Part shown: in pieces, positions 32,261 to 43,916 of the stretch
How positions within the stretch are numbered: the first letter of the stretch is position 1
Layout: every line of letters begins with the position of its first letter
NCBI GenBank assembly: GCA_963920635.1
Contig: OY987307.1
Coordinates: forward strand, 20,537,735 to 20,601,734
From: Pseudeuparius sepicola
Lineage: Eukaryota; Arthropoda; Insecta; Coleoptera; Anthribidae
Reading direction: 5' to 3'
DNA length: 64,000 nt
Notes under the pieces: generated by a model
Seen by the model: only the letters and a program-made list of their open reading frames with translations
Told to the model about the DNA's origin: nothing
Databases searched by the model: none
Program-made: the position numbers and the translations under genes

Positions 32261-32336
32261 TTACTTTTATAAGTGTCAAACTGCCTAAATTGAGTTCAGA
32301 AATTGTTTGTGCTCAATACAATTAATTATCATAATT

Positions 32337-33414
32337 ATGGAATATTTAAGCATAAGAGACAAAATAGAAATTGTTCGACCCGTGGGCGACAACGAGCGCT
32401 CGGCAGCAGAAGCTGCGGCCGAATTTAACAATAGACACCCAGGTAGATCAGTGAGTCGAAGTACTGTACAACGTATAAACAATATTTTTGATGAAACTGG
32501 ATCGATTTCTAAAAATTTATTAAAAACTAGGCAAAATGGACGCCGTGGACTTGTTGAAAATAACAATCAAATTCTGCAATACTTTAGTGACAATCCTCGA
32601 AATAGTGTTCGAACGGCTAGTTTAGACCTTCATATACCCAGAGAGAGTATAAATAAGGAGATGTTTGAGACAAAACAAAATAAAACCGTTTAAGCCAAAA
32701 TTTTTGCACACCCTGGAACCAGGAGATGAGGAGAGAAGATTAGAATTTTGCTATTGGCTGCAAGGTGAATATCTCCATAATGGCAACTTTTTAAATGAAA
32801 TTTTATTCACCGACGAAGCCACGTTTACTACAAATGGTGTAGTATCAAGTCAAAACTGCCGTCACTGGTCAGCTGAAAATCCAGAGTTTATAATAAATGC
32901 AAGGAGACAATATTCACAAAAAATTAACGTTTGGTGTGGAATACTACGCGACAGAATAATTGGCCCATTTTTCTTTGAAGGGAATTTGAATGCGGCTGGC
33001 TTCTTGAATTTTCTAGAAATTGAATTTAGAAATGCTTTAGATGAGTTACCATTAAGATACCGTTTAAATTTAAAGTTACAGTTAGATGGCAGTCCTATTC
33101 ATAATGCTCGTTTAATCAGAAACTGGCTAGATAATAATTTTGAAAACTGTTGGATAGGGCGAAATAGTCCTTTCTGTGAGTGGCCACCGAGATCTCCGGA
33201 CTTAACTCCTTTAGATTTTTTTCTTTGGGGTACACTTAAGCAAAATGTTTATAAGTCAAGACCCCATAATTTACAACTGCAAGCTAGGATAAACCGTAGT
33301 TGTGAGGAAATTACTCCACAGCAAATACGAAATGTAATTTTGAATGTACGCAAGAGGAACGACAAATGCATTGTAGAAAATGGAGGCTTGGTAGAAGTTA
33401 CAAAAATTTTATAA
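32337..33414 (+). pseudogene. DDD transposase with a single frameshift
   Basis: The first frame starts at ATG 32337 (M-E-Y-L-S-I-R-D-K-I-E-I-V) and runs to TAA at 32691-32693. It holds the N-terminal helix-turn-helix (F-N-N-R-H-P-G-R-S-V-S-R-S-T-V near 31-45, then F-D-E-T-G-S) resembling the DUF4817-type region. The +1 frame then takes over at 32665-32693 and runs to TAA at 33412-33414. Counting 249 codons from 32665, the catalytic aspartates are D50 (LFTDEATF), D141 (LQLDGSPIHN) and D179 (PPRSPDLTPLDFFLWGTLK), with 37 residues between the last two. One indel in the overlap, around the A-rich run at 32668-32686, therefore separates the DNA-binding from the catalytic part; the protein is otherwise complete. 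It is related to the transposase at 1229-2338. Confidence 0.88.
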
Positions 33415-33463
33415 TTTTAATTGTTTTTATGTTTTGTGTTTATAAGCATAAGGTTGTATTATT

Positions 33464-33834
33464 ACAATTCAATTATTTTCCATGGCCAACTTTGAATTTT
33501 TGAAAATAAAGACGTACCTTAGCTGCATTTTTAATTTTTCTACAAAATCGTTATTACTTGAAATATTTTGATGAAATTTTGTACATACCCATTTCGAGGG
33601 GTGCTCAATCCATTGGCGCACACAGATTTTTTCAAAAAAAAAACGCTAATATGGTTTCTTAAAATTTTGCTCATAAAAACGGTCATAGTAGGCTTTGGAT
33701 TTTATGCGAACCAGGCAATTTTTGTTCAAAATGTGCAGATCATCGAGCTCTACAATTTAAAAAAAAAATCAGCCAAATCGCACGATTGATACACTTTTTA
33801 CAGACTGACCCCAAAACAAATGGGTCACACTGTA
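33464..33834. repeat. Right terminal inverted repeat of the 1.94-kb transposon
   Basis: Reverse complement of 31891-32260 with a few differences (for example TGCAGATCATCGAGC here against the complement of GCTCGATGAACTGCA). It begins 50 bp after the transposase stop codon. Confidence 0.9.
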
Positions 33835-34495
33835 TATATATATATATAACTTTTTTATAACCAAATATTTTTGGCTATGAGAATGGATATTTATTTATAG
33901 CTTTAAGAAAGCAAATGTTGATATTTTTATACCTATTTGTAAGGCATTGTTCATATATTTTAGAGCTGAAATAAAGTATTTTCTTTACTTATTACCGTTT
34001 ATTATTTCTTACAAATAATTTAAATTGAGGACCAAGCACATATTATGCCTGGTTCATACAGCTTCTTTATCTTTTAGTTTTATTTTTACAAGTAACACAT
34101 TTTCTTAATTTGAACTAATCAATGACACTTGAAATTTCTTTAAAGTAAACATGTAAAACTATAAGAGAGAAATAAGAAGAAAAGGGGAATACCAAATAAA
34201 TTAAATTACACTATTTTTACCAAATTGCGTGTAAAAGTTACACAACACGGTGTTAATCTTAAATACCAAATAAATTAAATTACACCATTTTGACCAAATT
34301 GCGTGTAAAATTACACAACACGGTGTTAATCTTGCTCAACGCCGTGTTAAATATTCACACCAGCATAGTTCTTATTGACACCAGAAAATTTGGTGAAATT
34401 GACAAAAAAAGAAGGTGTAAAATTTACCAGATACGGTGTGGACTTTTATAGACCACTTTTCGTGTCAAATTTAACACCGGATTTTTTTTACTGTG

Positions 34496-35259
34496 TACTG
34501 ATCAAACGAAGCTTCACATTCCAAGCGTCGCAGTAGATATTATTATAAAGGTTATGCATTGGCATAGTTTTTCTCGGCCGCAACCTTTCCTCAGAAGTGT
34601 CATAACTGAAGCACGCTGTATCGCGGTGGCCTTGCCCCGGGCGCCAATGAATGGGATATCAGACGGCCGTTAAAAATTGTGAGTCACTTGCCGCTTTTTT
34701 TCGCCGCTGCGCCGCACTGCAAAGCGCAATGACTTCGAAACTTAAACACGCCTCTCTCACCGGCATTTGTTTATGCCGCGATGGCAATTATTTGACATTA
34801 TCCTGTAACGGCCGACGGAGCCTCGCCAGATAGTGGATATCTCTGGGGAAACCTTGAGGTGCCCGCGACTCCCATGTTAATATGTAGTTCAGTGTGCTGG
34901 AATTTGAATCTGGTGACGTAATTCATACTACGCAAAGTTATTGAAATACTTATACAGTTGCTTAAGCCAGCTCCGCACCAAGCCGTCAAAATTATTACAC
35001 GGTGTTTTGAGACAGAAACACAAGAAAAACGCGACCGAAACAGGAAATCATGTGCCGTTTTCATCAATCTGATGGATGGGAATTTGCTTCTGGCGGTTGG
35101 TTGTAAAGTATGAGAATCAATGGTTCACTATCTTCGTACTGTTTGCTAGTCTCTCGCCGGCCAAGCACTATAGTTGTTATTTATAAATAGTTGTGTGCCG
35201 GCATTTACGATAATAACGAATTAACTAAGTAATATGATGTCAGCTTACAGTAAAACCTT
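34496..35259. other. GC-richer block at 34570-34840, no gene recognised
   Basis: The block contains GGCCTTGCCCCGGGCGCC and GTAACGGCCGACGGAGCCTC. A 40-bp stretch at 35126-35166 (CACTATCTTCGTA ... TTTGCTAGTCTC ... GCCGGCCAA) recurs in diverged form at 56490-56530. No exon was recognised. Confidence 0.35.
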
Positions 35260-35870
35260 GCCAGCAACTATTCTTATCATAGTATCCAGCGTTCTATTAA
35301 GAAATTTACTAACTCCGACAACAATAATAACAGACGCGTAAATGACCCTCCGACCACTATGGCTTTCCTTCCTTATATCCATAACATAACCGATCGCATC
35401 TTCAACATTCTAAATCGACATAATATAAGATTTTCTATGCTCCCTAAATTATCACAATATTGAGACCGACCGATTAAGAATATTATATCATTGAGTTCGA
35501 GTGATGGGGTATAAATCGTAGGTATATTGTTATATTGCAGAAACGGGACGTACTGTATCAACACGTGTTAAAGAAAACCAACGGTGTATATGGTTACCTC
35601 AACCGTGCCCATGTGCACTTGCCGAGCATTATCTGAACACGGGGCACCAAGTCTTACTGAATAATAGGAACTGGACGAAATTTACGCGGAGTCGCAGGCC
35701 AGGCTCCTGGCGCGAATCGACTACAATTCTATCAAAGTCATCCCAAAATCCTTGTATCATTGAAATCTTTAAACACCCTAACAATCTGTCTCAGTGTTAT
35801 CGAGGACGAACACTTTGAACGAGAAGTTTCGCTGACGCAGGATTCATCCGGAAGAAAAGATTATTTATAT
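35260..35870 (+). mobile_element. Degenerate Penelope-like fragment (GIY-YIG region)
   Basis: Plus-strand pieces read M-A-F-L-P-Y-I-H-N-I-T-D-R-I and, after several stops and shifts, C-A-L-A-E-H-Y-L-N-T-G-H-Q-V-L-L-N-N. The nucleotide sequence also matches 25840-25930 in reverse complement (AACAGACGCGTAAATGAC). It is the same family as the remnant at 25.4-26.7 kb but far more decayed and in the opposite orientation. Confidence 0.75.
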
Positions 35871-36231
35871 TATTATTATGTTGGCTATAATTGAATGAAC
35901 CTACAGGTGTCAGGTATCTAGAATAATGTCACTACTTTTGATTCCTTTACCGCACGGATACGAGTATTTACAATAAAATGACCAATGCTAAGATTCCAGT
36001 GATGGAGATACTGAAGGTACAGTATTGTAAATCAGTAATGGTGTCAACAGAATAGGAATAAGTAGTAGGTATTGATAAAATAATTTTTTAAATATGCATG
36101 TTGTAACTTACTGGAAGGATTTCTCTGACCAAATATTCACAGAGTTAAAAAACTTGTGACTGATGGTTAAAATGACCAAAAACTACTCTTGGTGGGACAA
36201 TAATAACGAATTGTTTGGAGCATCTCCCATA
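35871..36231. other. No gene recognised
   Basis: AT-rich spacer with no supported feature. Confidence 0.4.
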
Positions 36232-37474
36232 TACAGGGTGTCTACTTTTAAGTGTATACAAATCGATAAAAAATGTATTTTGTGAGATATTTTCAAAAAC
36301 CTTTTTTTGTTTGAAAGGCATTCAAAAACCGCTTCTTTTGAGCTTCCTGCCATTTTTAAAATGCAAATCCAGGGCCGGCTGCGATTTTTTTATACCCCCG
36401 ATTTTCGCGAAAACCTTTTAGCTGTTTTTTATTTAAAATCTGACCCCACAGCGTTAATCAGAACACCCCAAAACCCCTATATACCAAATTTGAATAAAAA
36501 ATATAGAGGGAGTTCCATTATGCAGGATGTCAAAGTTGAGCAAAATAGGAATTTTAAAGGCATCTGCCAAGTCAAGTGTGCCATGGAATCCCCTTCAAAC
36601 AGTTGAATGGTCAACAGGACCACTCAAGTTGTTGGTGTGCAAAGGTCCAATACGAAATATACAGAGTGCTCTTATCTGTGCCGCATCTCAAATTACTGAA
36701 TTTTTTGTAACTTTATACGGGGCAAAAATCGAGTATATCAAAACCGCTCTACATAATATAAACGAACTAAATCTAAAAAATACAGAAGCCTGCCAGTCAG
36801 TAAGTTTATATCAGTTAAGGTGGCTGGTGTGTCACAACAGGAAACGCACAGAAAATGTATCATCTTACAGTGACTTTGTTGAGAAAGGCCCAATAATTTA
36901 AATTGTTTTTATTTGTTGGTTGGCATTTTGTAAAGAAATAAATTACTTTTGTGTTTATTAATATTTTTTCAATGATTCCAGAGCACTCCTGATCAGTATA
37001 AAGTTTAATAAAAATTCAGAATTTTGAGATGGCTCAGGGAAAAATACCCTGTATATTTTTGTAGTAAATCTTTTCACACCAACATTTTGAGTGGTCCTGT
37101 TGACCATGCAACTGTTTTGAAGGGATTCCATAATTCCATGGCACACTTGGCTCGCCAGATGTCTTTAAAATTCTTATTTTGCTCAACTTTAACACGGTGT
37201 AGAACCACCCTCTACATTTTTTGTTCAAATTTAGTATGGGGGTTTTGGGGTGTCCTGATTAACGCTCTTGTTTCAGATTTTAAATAAAAAAATCGCTAAA
37301 TGATTTTTGTGAAAATCGGGGTATAAAAAAATCGTAGCCGTCCCTGGATTTGCATTTTGACAAAAGTAAAAAAGTCAAAACAAGCGTTTTTTGAAGACCT
37401 TTCGAACAAAAAAAGGTTTCTGAAAATATCTCAAAAAAATACATTTTTATCGATTTGTATACATTTCAAAGTAG
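36232..37474. mobile_element. Foldback family B, copy 1 (about 1.24 kb, right tip deleted)
   Basis: The left end TACAGGGTGTCTACTTTTAA leads into an arm mirrored from the right side: AGACCTTTCGAACAAAAAAA, GGGGTGTCCTGATTAACGCT and GTGGTCCTGTTGACCATGCA pair with left-arm words. Arms cover about 36232-36740 and 36995-37474, leaving a loop of about 250 bp. The right tip stops at AAAGTAGA and lacks ACACCCTGTA, where the duplicated segment begins. The loop shares a conserved stretch with copy 2 at 41983-43202, including codons for S-D-F-V-E-K-G-P-I-I-stop and AATAAA-like words. Confidence 0.85.
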
Positions 37475-38447
37475 ATAGGTATGTTATACCTGTCTAGTAT
37501 GCTTTTCATGGAGATTCTGATTTGCCGAAAGAACTAAAAATGAAGGAAAACTCCAAAGACAAAGTTGGTAAACTTTCAACAATTTAAAAAAAAATGTCAG
37601 ACCAAGAGCATGACTATAGTTAAAATATCCAGGATAACCGCAGGTCAAGCAGCCTTATTGCTTTACATTATTGAACTGTTCATCGGACGTTAGACTATGC
37701 ATTATAAATAACTCGAGGCTCAGCAAAATTGGACGCTTCGAACAATAACATCCACTCTCATGGTAAAAGTTTGCTGTGTACAAACCGCAGTCCCTCCTAA
37801 TCGATTTCATTAAAAATCCAACCGGAGCCGATATTCACCGTGCACGCACAATATACCCGATAAAAGTGAGATACTTTAAAACCCAGCGCGAAGACGGGGA
37901 CGCCCCGATTCATGCCTGGCCGGGTGCGACGGAGACAACGTCGACCGAATCGAATTTATCGTGTTGTGATACGCATGATATGGTACCATTTTGTGCCAAC
38001 GTTGTTGTGCGCCGGCAAAAGTCTGCTCGATATGTGTATGCCGGGGGTATTTTTGTTAAGGGGGTTGTTTTTTCGCGTTTAATTCATTAGGCGCAAAAAA
38101 GGAAAAGGCACGATCAAACGGGACGTATTATGTCGCGGGGTTGAAAAGGGAAATTATTTTTTTCTTTCACGGTGGGCGGGGGCGCCGGATTATTATCTGA
38201 AACAAATTAGTTTTATATCGACTATATGGATCCTCTCTTTTATTTTACATTGAATTTTTTATACCGATTTGAGTCGTATAGCAGTTCTCTGAAAAGGCAT
38301 TCGGCGCACCATTCAATCTTTTTGAAAACGAAATATGTGGGCCAACTGGTATCACTTCTATAGGATCAAAATTCAAAAAGTGCTATAAGGAACTTTTTTA
38401 AAACAAATTGACGGGCGTGTTCTTCTTTAGGGCCACTTATAACATTT
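37475..38447. repeat. Segmental duplication, copy A (about 0.97 kb)
   Basis: It matches 38587-39557 almost base for base, from ATAGGTATGTTATACCTGTC to GACTTATAACAT-type sequence, with isolated substitutions (GGGCCACTT against GGGCGACTT) and small indels (AAAAAAAATGTCAG against AAAGAAATTTCAG). It contains a GC-rich block (37880-38060, 38160-38200) with an ATG-less open frame that I do not call. Confidence 0.9.
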
Positions 38448-38586
38448 TGTTCAAATTTAGTATATGGGGGTTTTGGGGTATCCTGATTTGAAGACCTTTC
38501 GAACAAAAAAAGGTTTTTGAAAATATGTCACAAAATACATTTTTTATCGATTTGTATACACTTAAAAGTAGACACCCTGTATGATA
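38448..38586. mobile_element. Foldback family B arm fragment at the duplication junction
   Basis: The stretch TTTGTTCAAATTTAGTATAT, GGGGTATCCTGATT and then AAGACCTTTCGAACAAAAAA to GTAGACACCCTGTATG is the right arm of the family B foldback with an internal deletion but an intact tip. It separates the two duplicate copies and marks the duplication breakpoint. Confidence 0.85.
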
Positions 38587-39557
38587 GAGATAGGTATGTT
38601 ATACCTGTCTAGTATACTTTTCATCGAGATTCTGATTTGCCGAAAGAACTAAAAATGAGGGAAAACTCCAAAAACAACGTTGGTAAACTTTCAACAATTT
38701 AAAGAAATTTCAGACCAAGAGCAAGACTATAGTTTAAATATCCAGGATAACCGCAGGTCAAGCAGCCTTATTGCTTTACATTATTGAACTGTTCATCGGA
38801 CGTTAGACTATGCATTATAAATAACTCGAGGCTCAGCAAAATTGGACGCTTCGAACAATAACATCCACTCTCATGGTAAAAGTTTGCTGTGTACAAACCG
38901 CAGTCCCTCCTAATCGATTTCATTAAAAATCCAACCGGAGCCGATATTCACCGTGCACGCACAATATACCCGATAAAAGTGAGATACTTTAAAACCCAGC
39001 GCGAAGACGGGGACGCCCCGATTCATGCCTGGCCGGGTGCGACGGAGACAACGTCGACCGAATCGAATTTATCGTGTTGTGATACGCATGATATGGTACC
39101 ATTTTGTGCCAACGTTGTTGTGCGCCGGCAAAAGTCTGCTCGATATGTGTATGCCGGGGGTATTTTTGTTAAGGGGGTTGTTTTTTCGCGTTTAATTCAT
39201 TAGGCGTAAAAAAGGAAAAGGCACGATCAAACGGGACGTATTATGTCGCGGGGTTGAAAAGGGAAATTATTTTTTTCTTTCACGGTGGGCGGGGGCGCCG
39301 GATTATTATCTGAAACAAATTAGTTTTATATCGACTATATGGATCCTCTCTTTTATTTTACATTGAATTTTTTATACCGATTTGAGTCGTATAGCAGTTC
39401 TCTGAAAAGGCATTCGGCGCACCATTCAATCTTTTTGAAAACGAAATACGTGGGCCAACTGGTATCACTTCTATAGGATCAAAATTCAAAAAGTGCTATA
39501 AGGAACTTTTTTAAACCAAACTGACGGGTGTGTTCTTCTTTAGGGCGACTTATAACA
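38587..39557. repeat. Segmental duplication, copy B (about 0.97 kb)
   Basis: Direct repeat of 37475-38447 in the same orientation. A 104-codon open frame at 38889-39203 translates identically in copy A at 37776-38090, but it starts with GTG and nothing upstream or in its composition supports translation. High identity indicates recent duplication. Confidence 0.9.
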
Positions 39558-41982
39558 TGTCGCTTCAAAGTTTGACAGTGTATCCTAAATTCGATCCGCA
39601 TCGGTAACTGGGGAAAGTTTTAGACAATTTTATGGCAAAAGGGGACCCAGCATTGTACTTTCCAAAGTGAGGCCTAATCTTTCCTCATTCTAATGGTATC
39701 AGTGATGCCAAGTATGCCATTTTATTGGAGAATCTATGTATACAACATGTACTTTGATTGTTAGTAAAAATTAATAATGGTTTCCATGAGTTTGTGTATA
39801 CAAGTGCAGAATATGGCAACTGTCAAATGAAACAAATTAATTTTATAGTTGAAATTGATTTCCAGCAATTATTTCCACGAATTTAAGTAATAAATATGGT
39901 AAGTCAATGCTGATTTTGGTTATTTACGAATTTGTCGCTATTGCAGTAATATGTATACTTGAACTTTCTTCCCTTGTTGAATGTATCTACCCAAAGAACT
40001 TTAACAGATTTCGGGATGGACTAATAAGATTAAGTCTAGTTAGTTCTAATCATGTAGGTGTTTATTATAATATTTTTGTAATTTTATTTCTCTCCCAAGG
40101 TGCCTTACAAACTTAAAATAAACTTGTAGTCGTAGATAAAAACTCTTTTAAAAAAGACCTGACTGAAGGTACCTGCTTAATAATTTAAAAATTTACGAAA
40201 CACCATTTTTGTTTTGAACTACCTACTCATAAGTAATGCCCACGTAATGGGAATTGTAGGATTAATAAAGGTGATACAAGAAAAATCTGGTTGCAATTAT
40301 TGGGCCTACTACAGGCGGCCGCGTTACATTAATGGACACATCTGAGTATCTGAAAGTTAGAAAAGATAAAAATTGTGAATTATGATGGGAAATATTTTGC
40401 CTCCTTTAGAATCTATGGTACTGGCATGTCACATAAAACCTAACGGCAGTTGGATACTGACATATAACATAACCTTGTACCAGCCCCCTTGTGGTCTCCT
40501 TGGAGTCGACAGAAAACAAACTTCCCCTCAAGGCTTCACTTTGCCTATGTGATAGACTGTGACATGCTGGGTCCCCTTATTTTAAAGAGTCCCTGGAATT
40601 TCCCCATTTCCGTTTTTGCAAGGCTTTGACATTATCCAGGCACTTTTATTCATCCTTCTTATAACGCTAATGCCGGTTTTTTAAAGGTTTTCGTTTTCGA
40701 TATATGACACACAACTTTTGATTTTCTTATGGTCGTCATCTTGAATTTGTAAAAATTTGAAATCTGAATAAAAACACCTGTATTTGAGCCCCAAAATTTT
40801 AACGATCTTAAAACTGAAGGGTTTGCGCACTTATATTGACAATTTTCTAGCCAATAAGCCAATATTAATGATCTGCTATTCAAAATTGACTCACCTTGTA
40901 GAACGGATCAAAGGAGATTTCAGATTATTGTTTTCTTCAGAAAACATTAATAAAGAATGTTGCCTTTGCGAAAAATAAAACTATTTGAAGAATCTATGCT
41001 TAACCAACAAATCTTTACCCATTTGTACGATTCTGGTATTAGAAATACACAATTTTTTTCAGTGTCTGTGGTCGTCTGTGCCTGTATGTTAGTCACTCAA
41101 CTTACTTTTCAATGACAGTCAATGGTGCAGTTGACTTACATAAGATTTTGACACCAAGACCCGACACAATGCATAGTTGATTTTTAGAATCCGAAATTAC
41201 CTTTGAAGACTTAATAATTACTCAGTTAGCACCTTATTATGACTTCGTTCATGCATGTTATATTCCTAGTTTGATCTTCGCCAATTGTATTCAGTGTTAG
41301 TGAACTCTAAATTTAAAATTCCAAGGAGTCTTATAAATGAAAGCAGTAGGAATCCTTTACTTTGCGGAAAGATTTTTTCATGTTGCATGTCTGTTTGAAA
41401 TGAAATCAGCAAGTTTTTTTTATGATACCATTAAATCTCTTTTTCACGCAAATCACTCTGCAAGAAACACAAGTCCGAGATTTTTTGCATTGTTGCGTGC
41501 CTACATGGGCCGTGAAGCTACGAATTCATTGCACTAAAGGTGTAATTTGTATTAACAAGTTCCTAGAATGAACGCATCGCTAATTCATAGAAACCGCAAC
41601 GTATAAAATCAATCTCTCAAAATTCAGTTCGCCACCAATGAATTTTTTCCACCCTCATTGACGCCCCGCGGTGTTCTCACCCTCCCCTGCGAGGCCGGGG
41701 TGGTCCCGAATCACGCGGACTAATCGAACTGCGTTCAATTCGCGTGGGGTGGCGAAAAAATATGGACGAATCAACCCCCAAGATTACTGTATTTAAGTCG
41801 GACAATGGGAGGGAAAAATGGCCCAATATCTCGTGATTTTGCATTGTGCCCCGATGGGGCGGAAAAATGATGGAGGGGTGTATCCCAATTTAGTCTGAAT
41901 TTGTACGGAGGAATCGCGATGTAGAAAATAAGTACAGCCGGATCAAAGGGCTATCTGGTTCGATGTTTTAGTGGCTTTAATA
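39558..41982. other. Long stretch with no gene recognised; GC-rich block at 41640-41900
   Basis: The 41640-41900 block includes GACGCCCCGCGGTGTTCTC and GCGAGGCCGGGGTGG. Several frames of 60-75 codons (39907-40116, 40784-40978, 41337-41537) have no recognisable motif or splice context. Confidence 0.4.
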
Positions 41983-43202
41983 TACAGGGTGTCCAACTTT
42001 AAAACTGTACAAATTCGTAAAATCATCATTTCTGGAGATAATCACCTAAACTTTTTTTGTTTGAAAGGCCTTTAAAAACCGCTTCTTTTGACCTTCCTGT
42101 TATTTTCAAAATGCAAATCCAGGGCCGGCTGCGATTTTTTATACCCCTGGTTTTCACGAAAACCATTTAGCGATTTCATTATTTAAAATCTGATCGCACA
42201 GCGTTAATCAGAACACCCCAAAACCCCCATATACCAAATTTGAACAAAAAGTATACAGGGAGTTCCATTCTGTCAAAGTTGAGCAAAATAGGATTTTTAA
42301 AGACATCTGGCGAGTCAAGTGTGCCATGGAATCCCTTCAAAACAGTTGCATGGTCAACAGGATCACTCAAAATGTTGGTGTGAAAGGATTTACTACAAAA
42401 ATATACAGGGTATTTTTCTCTGAGCCAACTCAAAATTCTGAATTTTTATTAAACTTTATACTGGTCAGGAGTGCTCTGGAATCATTGAAAAAATATTAAT
42501 AAACACAAAAGTAATTCATTTCTTTACAAAATGCCAACCAACAAATAAAAACAATTTAAATTATTGGACCTTTCTCAACAAAGTCACTGTCTAAGATGAT
42601 ACATTTTCTGTGCGTTTCCTTTTGTGGTACACCATCCACATTAACTGATATGGACTTACTCACTGGCAGGCTGATTTTTAGATTTAGTTCGTTTTTAGTA
42701 TTATATGTGGAAAGGTTTTGATATACTCGATTTTTGACCCGTATAAAGATCCAAAAATTCAGTAATTTGAAATGGCACAGATAAGAACACTCTGTATATT
42801 TTGTATTGGACCTTTGCACACCAATACCTTGAGTGGTCCTGTTGACCATTCAGCTGTTTTCAGGGGATTCCATGGCACACTTGACTTGGCAGATGCCTTT
42901 AAGATTCCTATTTTGCTCAACTTTGACACCCTGCAGAATGGAACTCCCTGTATATTTTTTATTCAAATTTGGTATGTAAGGGTTCTGGGATGTTCTGATT
43001 AACTCTGTGGGGACAGATTTTAAATAAAAAATCGCTAAATGGTTTTCGTCAAAATCGGGGGGTATTTTGCAAATTTTGAAAATGGCAGGAAGTTCAAAAG
43101 AAGCGGGTTTTGAAGGCCTTTCAAACAAAAAAAGTTTAGGCGATTATCTCCAAAAATGAAGATTTTACGGATTTGTACAGTTTTAAAGTTGGACACCCTG
43201 TA
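41983..43202. mobile_element. Foldback family B, copy 2 (1.22 kb, complete)
   Basis: The ends are TACAGGGTGTCCAACTTTAA and TTAAAGTTGGACACCCTGTA, flanked by TA on each side (41981-41982, 43203-43204). The arms are about 500 bp and match those of 36232-37474. The loop (about 42440-42770) carries the same conserved stretch in reverse complement, encoding S-D-F-V-E-K-G-P-I-I-stop on the minus strand. An internal ATACAGGG/CCCTGTAT word near 42405 and 42952 recurs in both arms. No transposase domain is visible. Confidence 0.88.
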
Positions 43203-43204
43203 TA

Positions 43205-43749
43205 AATATCTTGTTGGTGAAAGACCAGGTTAACTCTGCTGTCTGATTATTTTTTGGGATTAAATAGGAGCAGACTAATGAGTTTTGACAAGTAGATAAT
43301 ACAAAGATAGTAACATCGAGCCTTCGTTTAGAGTTGGCGTTGGAAATTTAAACGTGTGTCTTTGATATGCTTAGATGATTTTCAATCTAAGATCTAACCT
43401 TTTGACCACTGTCAAAAAGTGTTAATAAAATTCACGTGCGTATTTTGTTGTTTGAAATATCCTGCGTTTAAATGATATTTACACGAGAGCAAAAAGCACA
43501 ACACGTTTAAGTATTCTCTTCGTCGTCAATAAAAACTAGGTGATTTGGTCGTGTGTAGTAGGTAAAAAAATAATTAGTGGCGGACATTTGTGTAGAAATT
43601 ACTACGCGTAAAGTGGATTGTCAACTTTCCGTTTTAGCCAATAATTCTGTCAAATCTCAACAGTTTTCTAAAATCGATGCATCACTGTATTCGCATTAAA
43701 AGGGGCTTTAAGATGATGTGCCATAAGTGGGGCAGTTCCATTTGAAATT
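43205..43749. other. No gene recognised
   Basis: Unremarkable AT-rich sequence. Confidence 0.4.
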
Positions 43750-43914
43750 TTAAAGTTGCGGTTGCAAGGGATTAGGAGGATGAACGTATCGAGTTGGCTT
43801 GATAAACAAAAAAACTCCCCCCAGGAACAAAAATCGACGGGGTCGGCGAATTTTCAAATATTTTTCGGTTTTGTAATTTTTGGGAGGTTCATGTTTTCGT
43901 TGGAAAACCCTGTA
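43750..43914 (-). mobile_element. Single transposon end abutting the satellite
   Basis: Read on the minus strand it starts TATACAGGGTTTTCCAACGA and continues through GAACCTCCCAAAAATTAC, a terminus of the TACAGGG class. The partner end is not visible. The satellite begins 3-4 bp beyond the terminus. Confidence 0.5.
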
Positions 43915-43916
43915 TA

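Larger units (their letters stand above)
31891..33834 (+). mobile_element. DDD (Tc1/mariner-like) transposon with TIRs of about 370 bp
   Basis: The termini are TACAGTGTGACCCATTTGTT and AACAAATGGGTCACACTGTA. The inverted match continues inwards with only scattered mismatches to 32260 on the left and 33464 on the right (inner ends ATGGAAAATAATTGAATTGT and complement). Between the arms lies one transposase gene in two overlapping frames. Most Tc1/mariner elements have TIRs of 20-250 bp, so these are unusually long. The high similarity of the two arms points to a young insertion. Confidence 0.92.
30921..34495 (+). mobile_element. DNA-transposon shell with subterminal GTGTTAA-type repeats, interrupted by a second transposon
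   Basis: The ends are similar in inverted orientation: ACACATTAAAAAAATAGGAG at 30921 and, reversed, ACACAGTAAAAAAAATCCGG at 34495. Both subterminal regions carry the word TTTGGTGAAATT, GTGTAAAATTTAC-type words and many short inverted pairs such as ACACCACGCGGTGT (31058), AACACCATTCGGTGT (31077) and ACACAACACGGTGTTAA (34243, 34316). A promoter-like GC-richer block and a short frame (31369) lie inside. A 72-bp unit is tandemly duplicated at 34189-34331. The (TA)n tract at 31853-31890 is where the 1.94-kb element inserted. I cannot assign the superfamily; the internal transposase seems deleted. Confidence 0.6.

Noticed and set aside
31936..33789. Matching small proteins at 31936-32205 (-) and 33568-33789 (+)
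   Set aside because: They are the two arms of the 370-bp TIR read on opposite strands.
36215..37287. Overlapping frames of 60-124 codons in the foldback (and in its copy at 42179-43128)
   Set aside because: Mirror-image translations of inverted arms; no transposase motif.
37776..38090. 104-codon frame identical in both duplicate copies (also 38889-39203)
   Set aside because: It starts with GTG, has no domain or splice context, and identity merely reflects the recent duplication.
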